DNA from: Plecoglossus altivelis
Taxonomy: Eukaryota > Chordata > Actinopteri > Osmeriformes > Plecoglossidae
Direction of reading: 5' to 3'
Assembly: GCA_036571765.1 (NCBI GenBank)
Contig: BROE01000016.1
Span: 13,224,576 to 13,288,575, forward strand
Length of the DNA stretch: 64,000 bases
Shown here: one piece after another, positions 47,123 through 57,700 of the stretch
Position numbering within the stretch: the stretch's first letter is position 1
How the letters are laid out: each line of letters starts with the position of its first letter
The notes under the pieces: model-generated
The model's database searches: none
Told to the model about the DNA's origin: nothing
The model's input: the letters and a program-made list of their open reading frames with translations, nothing else
Made by a program: the position numbers and the translations under genes

Positions 47123-48938
47123 TCACCAGATGGTTCTCTTCACGCCGGACCATAAGGACTTCTTCAGCCCCTGCGCGGCACGGACGTCCTCCCAGTTGAG
47201 GCGCGTGTCGGGGATCTCGTCCTCGCGCTCGGGCTCCTTGCGTGGGCCGCCTTTGGGCGTTGCTACGACGACGGGCAAGGGGCCGCGCTCGGCCGTGAAC
47301 TCCACAACGTGGAGCTCTTTTTTCTCCGCCAGAGACTGGTGGGTCTCCTGGAGGAGGGAGGAAGGAGACAACAGGAAAGTGGGTCATGTCAGTCTGGACA
47401 GTTCGTATGAGCTTGAGTCACAGGACGTTAAGGACAAGCAGATAAAGTGTGTCGTTGTCCTCTCTGACCTGACTGGCCAGTCCAGTGAAGAGCGCTCTGG
47501 TGATGTTGAGCAGATTGACTGAGCCCTCCACCTTGGCATACATGTCCTTTATTCCAATCAGTTTGCACATGGTGATGACAGCACGGTGACAATGCAGACC
47601 ATAACCTGCAGCACAGAAATGCGTGAGATACCTTCCTTCTTACGCACACACACGCACGCACGCACACACACGCACGCACACACACACACGCACACACACA
47701 CACGCATGCACGCACACACGCACACATTCTTGTGATACCTGCAAATGTGTCCTTTCTGGCAAGACATTTCACCCACAAAATTGTTTGATGTTGCTACGGA
47801 AAATGATGTCGTATTTGCCACTCTGTACTACGTTCTATCGTAGTTCAGATGTTATTGTTGTTCTGTAGTCTACGTATTATTATTCAGTGTGCCTGGGAGC
47901 AGAAATAAACATACTTTGCGCTGTGCCTTGTAAAGACTGTGATCCTACACCTGCTCCTACTCTACAGAAATACTGTTCGAACCATGCAGCTCTCATTCTT
48001 GATCTTCTACACTTACAAATCTACACTTCTTCTACACTTACAAATGGTACGTTGCTTCCGATGAAAGCATCTGCTAAATAAAAACGATGACATGTGAAAC
48101 CTAGGCTACGATAACTCTCAACCATGTAAGTGTTCGCTAAGTTTCCCCATCAACCCTTTTTTTTGGGTCTCCAGTTCTCATCCAGGCAGCCCTGATGTGT
48201 TGGGGTCGTTGTGGAGAAGATAAGGATTTGACAGCTGTAGGAAAGCTGTGTGCTTTCAGAACTCCTTACATAACAGCACCCCACAGCCCTCACACCGGCT
48301 CAGGGTGTGGCCCCAATGTGTCAGCCAGGAAGTGAGGATCTCTCGGGGTGTGGACGGAAGGGTTCATGTTGTGTGTGTGTGTGTGTGTGTGTGGTTGGGA
48401 AGGGGGGCTATGATATCAGCAGAGTTGTGGTTCTTGTTTCAGGGCAGATCTGTGTGTCAGTTTAGCTCTCATCAGCATCTTAGTGCTCTGAAGGGGAATA
48501 GTCTTGGTAGGAAAACAGAAGCACGAACACGCATGCATACGCACACACACACACACGCACACGCACCCGCGCACACACATGCATGCACCCGCATACACTC
48601 ACACACACACACAAACACACGCATGCACACACACACATACATTAAAGAATAAACACACACCTTTATTCTGCTTCTTCATGCGAAGGGTGGTCCTCTTGCA
48701 AGTGGAATTGATGTCATGATAAACTGTTGAACACAGAGAGGGACCAAGGTTAACCTCACCACTAACCACCCAGCTGTGCACCAACAGGAGAGGGGTACTG
48801 TCTCTCCTGGTGACTCACGGCCTCACGGGTCACTTCCTGTCATGCGAAGACGGCTTCCTGTGCAACTGTGAGTGAATGTAACAGAAGGATGAAAGTGTTC
48901 CTCTAGTGTGACACAGACATAGAGTAAGCGCGCTCACG

Positions 48939-49001
<63 letters not shown>

Positions 49002-51684
49002 CCCGCAGAAACAGAACATTTGGAGTAGCTGCGGGAGACCTCTTGCGGCGCAGCCTCCATGTACGTGTGTCTATGCACATGTGTGTGAAAGGCTGACTAT
49101 ATGTGTGTGCGTCAGCGTGTACAGTATGTCTGCATGTGAGATGACTCACACCGTGACAAAGTCTCAGCGAGAGAAACCTAGCCGTCCCCTACAGAGAGCA
49201 GTCATGCCATCAGACAGGCAGCTACCACACTCCTGACTGCTACTAGAAGATGGAGAGTCAACGCTCAACGTTTCTGATCACAGGCGAGGTTTGGTGACTT
49301 ACTGGTGTGGTTGTTGTACAGCTCTATGTAGTACAAGTAGTGGACAGCTCTGTTCTTGGCCTACAAGGGAGGGGAGAGGTGTCAGGAAGGCAAGGGTGTG
49401 TGTGGGTGTGTGTGGGTGTGTGTGGGTGGGTGTGGGTGTGTGTGGGTGGGTGTGGGTGTGTGTGGGTGTGTGGTTCTTTACAGGATATTTCCAGGCCTAC
49501 CTTCCTAAGTGCTGTGTTACGGTCCGCAGCTTTGCCCAACGCGAAGCCAGCGGCCCCGCTGCCGTTGCCCACGGCAACCAGGCAGCTAATGGACCTCTTC
49601 CTGCCCTCCTTGGCGGTCATGTTGAACACTGTCTTCATCTGTCAATCACAAGACAACAGAGGGGGGGATCATGAGTGTTCCTTTAACACTTCCTCCTCCC
49701 TACTACCAACTTTCCTCAACTTCCTGAACCTTATAAAGTATAATACATTTCAAAACACACAAAAAACAACCATATTGAAATGATGGCTGTTTCCAGGTGT
49801 GTTCCTCCCTTCCTCTCAACCCTTCTCAGCTTAGATGAATGTGGACCTTTGAACACACTCTGATCTTTCGCCCAAACAGACGTCATGACCACAAGCGCTT
49901 CCTGGCACAGACTGAGCAGAACATTCCTTCAGACATGAAGGGCAGCAAGTGCATGTGTTGGTGTGTTGGCTATGCGAGCGTGCAAATCTGTGCGGACGCC
50001 AAAGTGTGTGTGTGTGTGTGGAAGCGCAGGCCCCCAGGGACGTTTCCCATCTCATCCCACTGAGACGTGCTTCCCAGATTTAAGAGGTTCCCATCGATCG
50101 GGAGCAGCAGAACGCTGCCCTTTCCTGTCCACTCGCTCTCCTCCCTCTCAGGATTTATGAGCTGCTGTACTGCCTGCTGACAGCAGGGGGCACTGTGAGC
50201 ACAGCACAGCGCCAAGGAGAGAAGGGGGGGGCTAGGCATAGTCATAAAACATTGGAGAAGCAACTGTTATATTCACTGCTGGCGGACGACACTTACAGTA
50301 ACTCACTAACGTGCGCACACACGGACAGAACCACACAAACACATGCGCGTGCATGCACATGCTTGCTTGTTCATAGACACACACACACACAAAGCAATCT
50401 AACTCACACTATGACATGCAGTGCCCCAGCCTGGTGACCCAGGCAAGCAACCAGACAGGAGAAGGGGCGAGGAGGAGGAGGAGGAGGGGGGGCAGCCCTG
50501 TGAGATCTGCATCATCATCATCAGCTCCCAGGTCTGAACTGTCCCATCACAGTCTATTCCCATCTCCAAGAGCACTGGGACTTCATTACACAGTACAGCA
50601 GCTGACTGGCCCACACAGAGATGCTGCTAGCCCTGGCTAGCCCTGGCTAGCCCCCGCTTCTCAACTCTGATGCTCTCTAGATGATGACCTGGACTGCCCT
50701 CTAGTGACCAAGTACAGTGAGTTTGTGTGTGCCCTTGTGTGTGCGTATGTGTGCGTGTTACTTCTTGTCAAGTGAAATTGATAAAGTTAAAACTCTAGAG
50801 GGATTTGCAGCAGAAAGAACTTCAAAGGGAAGGCACTGCCCTAAGCTCAGGAGTTACATAACACACACACACACACACTACAGTAAGGGGTTTATAATAT
50901 ATAGGCTGCAGGGCCAACACTATCTCACTAGAAGCTGAGGCAGAACTCATGACTGTTCAGGATCCTGACACGCACACACACGCACACAGTCCATCAGTAG
51001 TCACACTTCAGAGGGAGATGGAGAGAAGGGCAAGAAGCATTAAAGGAGGACAGAAGTTTTGGACAGATGAGATGAAACAGTGAGACCAGATCGAAGGCTG
51101 GGGAAGATATGAAGACTGAGATGCTGGGTGCAACAGAAGCAGAGAGAACAGGGAGGGAGAGAAAGACAAAAGACAGGACAGGAGGGAGAGAGGGACAAAG
51201 AGAGAGAGAGGAGAGAGAGAGAGGAAGGAAGAGAGAGAGAGAAAGAGAGGGAGGGAGAATAGGTTTTCTCGCCTTCACAGGAAGAGAGGGAGGGGGAAAG
51301 AGAGAAAGAGTGAGAGGGAGATGGAGGAAAGAGGAGAGAGAGAAAGAGGGAAGGAAAGAAGAGAGAAAGAAGGAGAGGGAGGGAGAGAGAGAAAAGAGAG
51401 AGAGGGGAGAGAGAGGAAGGGAGAGAAAAGAGGGAGAGGAAAGAGAGAGGGGGGAGAGAAGAGTGGTAGAAAGAGGGAAGTAAAGAGGAGGAGTGAGAGA
51501 GAGGGAAGAAGAGAGAAGGATGAAGAGAAAGAGAGAAGGAGAGAGAAGGAGCAGGCAGACACCCACCAGCAGGCTGCTGCAGTAACAGTAACACACAGGG
51601 CCATCTGTTCAGACTGATTGGCACAGCAGAGGATCATCATTATCACCACCAGTTACCCAGCCACCACCCCTACCCTACCCTACC

Positions 51685-51743
<59 letters not shown>

Positions 51744-54700
51744 AACAAATACACACACACACACACCAAACAGCTGGACAGTCTCCCTGGAACAGTTAGA
51801 CACAGAGGGGGGTGGAGTGTGACAATAAGCCCCTCTAAAGAGGGTGTCCCTCTTTACAGACAAATACAATACCTGCTCAGCTCAAACGCCACCAACCATG
51901 TGGTTCCATGGCAAAATTAGTGTGTGAGAGTGAGTGTGTGCGAGAGTGTGTGTGTGTTGGTGAGTGTGTTTGAGAGTGAGAGTGTGTGTGTGTTGGTTAG
52001 TGTGTTTGAGAGTGAGAGTGTGTGTGTGTTGGTGAGTGTGTTTGAGAGTGAGAGTGTGTGTGTGTTGGTTAGTGTGTTTGTGAATGAGAGTGTGTGTTCA
52101 CACTTCAGCTCCAGGAAAAACAGGCTGAAGGAGGCACTGTTACAAGACCGCTGGAAATGACTCCCCAAACTGTTTAGAGAGCAGGAAGCGGGTGTGAAGG
52201 CTTATTTGACTAAGGAAATGCAGCCTAACTCAAATATCAATTCACAGAGACTAGGAAGAATGGAGAGTCAGAGAGGGAGGATGAGAAGAGGAGCCTGAAG
52301 GTGTAGTGGAGAGATGCAGAAACAGAGAGAGAGAACAGACAATCTGTGAGGCAGAGCAAGCTCTGATTGCATGCTGTGTCGTTCAGTCACTTGGCCATTA
52401 TATCCATGTTGCCATTCGCCAAGTCTCTCTCCTGCTTGTCGCCTCCTTCTGGTCCAGCCTCACCACATGCCTGTATGCATTTCCTTCTTTTTCCTTCATT
52501 CAACAATTAGGAGCCATCATGGCTTCTGCTGCACGCATGCTATTGATTTAAACGGAGTTAGCAGACACCCCAGAAAATCCCTTCACCACGCGTTCAGTTT
52601 AAACAGGCCAGACGCATTAAGACCGCAAAGCGGAAAACATAATTGCGATGGTTAATCAAACATGCGTGAAGTCATCAAATCTGAGTTTGCTGCTGCTGTG
52701 GTGGCAGGCTGAGAGCAGGGCTTGGCTGGTGCCCAGGCTCATCACCAGCACACAGAGAGGCTGGGGAGGGGTAGAGGCTGAGGTAGAGGCTGAGGCAGGG
52801 GCTGAGGCAGGGGCTCGGGGTTGAGGCTTAGGCAGGGGGTGTTTTTGAGGGCTGGGCCCTGTAGCTGAGGCTGGTGTTGGGGACTGAGGCTGGCGTTGGG
52901 GACTGAGGCTGGGGTTAGGCTTGAAGACTGAGTGTGCTGCTGGACCTGCGAGATGGTAATAAGTCCATGTAACACACACACCATAGTGTTGTAAAGAAAG
53001 TAGAAAGTTTTATGTGTCCTTTCAAGGTTGTTCACTTTGCAAAAGAGACCCAAAACTTCAGAGAGTTCCACCCATCTTCTTTAATGAAATAACCAGCAGA
53101 GAAAGAGAGAGTCCGGTTTGTGTACTTGGCAGGTGGCCAAGTCTCCGTTCGTGGCTCCCTCCTCTCTCCCTGTCCTCAGCCTTCATCCCCACCAAGGAAA
53201 CAGCCTCTCTAATGGCAGTCTGCCCCTGTCCTTGGGAGAAAAGCCCCTTTACTGGAAGCATTTCATTTCATTAAAACAAATTTATAGGGGGGATGGAACT
53301 CATAAACTCATCCATCAGTTTCCGGGGGACCCAAGTGAGTGTGGCCCTGCATCACTAAGGTTTGGAAAAGAGTAGGGAGGGTTGTGGATGCGACACACAC
53401 ACACAAAGGATCTAATTAGCTGAGTGCTGCGGATCGCAGCACGTGGTCAATGCTGGGCTGCATCACAGCACTGTGGACCACAGGTGGGCCAACACACACA
53501 CACACAACATTTCCACGCACTGACAATCTCTCATGGCACACTGGCTGGAGCATATATAAATAGGAATACATGCTTTAAAAAAAACAAGCAACGACATTTA
53601 AAGTTCAAACCATCTTTTAGATGTGACCATATGGCATCATGACCAGAGTTCATAACCTGAACTCACGCGCACGCACACACACAAATGATTTGTAGTCGGA
53701 GCGTTTATCTAAAACAGTTACATTTCATCATGCACCAGAGCCAGTTGAAAAATCAAAATCAAAATGTGTAATAAAAGTCTGTATGTGTTTGTGTGGGGTA
53801 AAAAGACAGACATCGGGCATGAGAATACGTGTGTGTCGCAGATAAGAGACGCGTTCCTGCAGGTACACATGGTCTTTATCTCAGGCTTCAGAGGCCAGAG
53901 TATCAGTGACTGTGTCTGCATGTCATCCCAGTAGATAAGCTGTCTGGATAGATCTCTGTCACTTACACACTGGCCACACTCCACTCCCAACTCAATTAGC
54001 TTCAAAGGAGATAGTCGTGGAAACAAAGGGAGATCTTCTGGGTTACATGACCCAGCGCCCGTCTATCGGTCCCTTCCGTCAGTGCATCCCTCTCCGAATA
54101 AGGATGAAGAAGGAAGCTTTCCTATGGGGTTCAGCCTAGCTTCAGAATCTCTCCATCACAATAGACTGCCTTGATTTCAATTTCCTCTCAGAGCAGGTGA
54201 GCTCTGATAACAGCCCTTTCCCTCACATCCCCTGCCGCACCCCCCCCCCCCCCCCCCCCCACCTCCCAGACACACCACATCATATCCATATCCACTTTAG
54301 ACCGCCTCTTCACCCCAACAGGAAATAGAATCATATCCAGAAATAGAACACAACGTCATAACTGTCTACAACAGTGACATCAATGGTGAGTCATAGAGCC
54401 GATCGCATGATTTGTGCTAAACTCATGCCCACTGAAACTGGATTAGATCTTAGAAAACAATACTGCAATCAAGGCTCAACATTGCTCTTGGGTGGTCCAG
54501 CTTGTTAAAACTCCTCTAATCCTCATATATATATATGTGTGTGTGTGCATCAGATACATCATGTGTGATATGCTCCAGAATCACCCAATATCATGCCCCC
54601 CCCCCCCCCCCCCCAAGTTCAATCCAGGTTCAAGCTCTTTGATCTTATTGGTTGGTGTTCAGTACAGACCCAAAAGAGCCCCAGGCCTGTGACAACCACA

Positions 54701-57700
54701 AGCTGCTCTTCCTCTTCCTGTCGCAGAGGAGCTACGAAGAGCGGCGAGGGACATGCCGCGCCTCCCTCACAGGCAAACGCACCCCCCCCTCCCCCCCTCC
54801 CTCCTTCCCAGGGACAGGAAACAGCCACCATCAGAGCTGATAGGCTTCAAAGCTTCCTCACGCAGGCGCTGAGGTGCTCCTGAACTGCTCTCCCCACCTG
54901 CTGGGTCCTGAGCTCCCTGTCTGCAGAGCTCAGCCACCCCATCTTGCAGAGGCCTCCATCCCCCTGCACACCCCAGCACCCAAGCATGGAGAGGGTAACC
55001 AGCCAGTCACAGCAAACAAAGATCACGAAATACAACAAAGCTTCTCCACCTGGGCATCCCCAAGCTGTGTACAGTCTGAGTAAGTGGATGTTCCTGGAGT
55101 GGTTTCAGTTTCGTCTACGGTCCATGCAGCAGTTTAGCAGGACTCACCTCAATCACACGGGAGTCAAAGTCTTCATATGTCTCTGTAGAGGAAGGAAGAC
55201 GAGAGAGATTGTTAAACCAGGAGAGCCTCTGCTGGGATGGCGACTGTGGTTAGAACACAGGCAGACAAGTTCAACCTTGTTAGTTCTTAACATCCTGCTT
55301 TTTATTCCGGGTGGCTGCATTTGTGACTGTCAGGGTTTATCAGATCAATTCAAACTGGTCTTGGATTAAACATGTAATTATGCTGGGAATAGGAACTGCA
55401 CTAGAAGCTCCCTGAGCGAATCAGGGAGAATTAGCTGCTGGCTTTCAGCCGGATAAATAAAAAGGGGGATGAAGGTGAAAGAGGGGAAAAGGAAATAGAG
55501 GGAAAAAGGGAGTCATTATACATTTAGATTTTAATGATATAGGGTAATGTGAAAGCAGGGATCCAGTTTCCTAGTTTGCAAGGACAACTATAAACAAGAT
55601 CCAGCTATTTCTTCATCCACAAAAGGATTTTGTCCAGAATTCAAACCTTGAACAGGTGTGTATGTATGTGTGTGTGTGTGTGTGTGTGCATGCGTCGTGG
55701 AGCGATAACAAGAAGAGGGGTGAAGGTCAGAGGTCACACAGCAGAAGCTCTGAGGTGTCCATGGTGACACACCAATCTGTTGTCATGGTACCCATATTCG
55801 TGGTCCAGGTGGACTGTGCCTGAGATCACTAACCCTGCACCTGGAGAGCAACCTTCCAACTGCAACTCAAGCCCACATGTCAGCCAGCTAATGATCATTC
55901 GTTCCGGAGCGAAAGCCCACTGGGTGTCTCTACAGGAGTAGGGGTGGAGCCCACTGGACCAGCCTGATACAGCAACCTAGCTCCCCTGCCAGCAGGACAG
56001 GCAATAACCCTGGCCGACGCTGGCCACACATTTCCTATCGTCGACAAAATAAAAATAGATATGATAACCAAATCAATTGTGGCCTTTGTGGAGCAGGCAA
56101 GGGAGGAATTAGAGGAAGATTGCTCTGTCTGTAGGGTGCTGCGGTGCAGGGAACAGCAGGGAGGAGGGGGCCAGGAGGGGGGCAGGAGGGGGGCAGGAGG
56201 AGGCAGGTGGACAATCCATGTTTGATTGTGTTCCAATTTCAGAAATGAGAGAACTCGGGACAAAGTAATAGAGCTAAGTTCTCTCAGAGAGAGAAAGGGG
56301 GAGAGAGAAGGAAAGAGACCGAGACAGAGACAGGGAAGGAAGAAATGGAGGGAAAAACGACAATGATCACATCACTTTACTGAACTACCCACACGGTGCT
56401 CTATGTAAAGGTTGTCTAGATGGTTCCCCCCTAGAAGGGTAGGGAGAGCCTTCATGTTCCTATTAAAATGAAGGCCCTCGCTTCCCTCGAATACAAACTT
56501 GGGTAAAAAAGGTATTATACAAAAAATGTAATACATAATATTCAAATGATTTAATTAAAATCACACATATCATCAAAGTGCCAGAAGGTGTGTAATAACG
56601 AGCTGAGCTCTGATTGAAGCCCAAGGCTGATGGATAGTCCTAGAGGTGTGTGTGTGTGCGTGTGTGTGGATGGAGTAGTCTGCTAAGGGAGAGCCATCAG
56701 TCAGATCTGTCACAGCAGCTCCGCTCTACTGGCCTCCCCTTCCTTCAGCTGTCACCCTGTCTAGCTCCCTCAGTCACACACATACAGTGCTGTGCTGTCC
56801 TATGCCATGCTGTACAGTGCTGTACTGTACAGTACAGTGCTGTACAGTACAGTGCTGTGCTGTACAGTACAGCGCTGTGCTGTACAGTACAGTACAGTAC
56901 AGTGCTGTGCTGTCCTATGCCGTGCTGTACAGTGCTGTGCTGTACACACACACACACACACACACACCCACCCAGGTGGAGGTACTCTGACCACTACCAG
57001 TAAAAAACAAACAAAAAAAGTCCACGAAATTGAAAGGCTACATTGTCATGGCAAAGTCAAAAGGCACACATTTCCCCCCTCCTCATTGCTGTGGCATTTA
57101 ACAGATTCTGGAGAGTAGTGGAAGCATGACTCATGCGCGAAGTGATCACTGGCTTCCTGACTGTGACAAACATCCGAGTGGCTAAGCAGGGATGAGGGCA
57201 CCAACATGTGACCCAGAGATCATGGATAATAGTGAGGGTGAGGAGGTGAAGTTTCTCATGCTTCAGGGTTAAACAAAATCCTTCCATGCCTCCTAAAACA
57301 CCACGATACACAAGCACTCTCCCACGCCCCCACCCTGAAGCTCTCACCTCCGTTGGGCCCTGGGTCTGGGGCCCCCAGGCTGATGCCCCCCCAGGAGTGT
57401 CCGGTCCAGCCTCTCTCCCTCTTCACCCTCATCTTCCTCCGTCGGTCCCACTCCTCCCGCTGGCGAACTAGCTCCGCCTGCAGCTCCTGTTGCTCCGCCT
57501 CCCCGCGCCGGGCCATGGGCTGCACCTCCCCAGCTCTCAGCACAGGGGCGTTCAGCCCGGGCCACAGGAACCCCCCGCGGCCTGGGGGAGGGGTGGATGT
57601 CAGGAAGGACGGTGTGGGAATGGAGAGAGAGAGAGAGAGTAGGGGAAGTTGATTTGGGATGATCGGGGAAAACAGATGTGCCAAGCTGCGTAGACAAAGG

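Noticed and set aside
47643..48660. CRISPR-like or spacer-repeat array
   Set aside because: The repeats are simple CA/CG microsatellites in a eukaryotic intron, with no regular repeats and spacers and no associated genes.
50994..51649. Frames of up to 200 codons rich in Ser/Leu or Arg/Glu
   Set aside because: Six-frame artefacts of the polypurine tract in mrps5 intron 5.
51668..51687. Interstitial telomere repeat
   Set aside because: The unit is CCCTA, not CCCTAA, and only four copies are present.
52655..53071. Possible extra coding exon with Pro/Gln repeats on the minus strand
   Set aside because: It lies inside mrps5 intron 5, is generated by GGCTGAGG tandem repeats, and mrps5 exons 5 and 6 join in frame without it.
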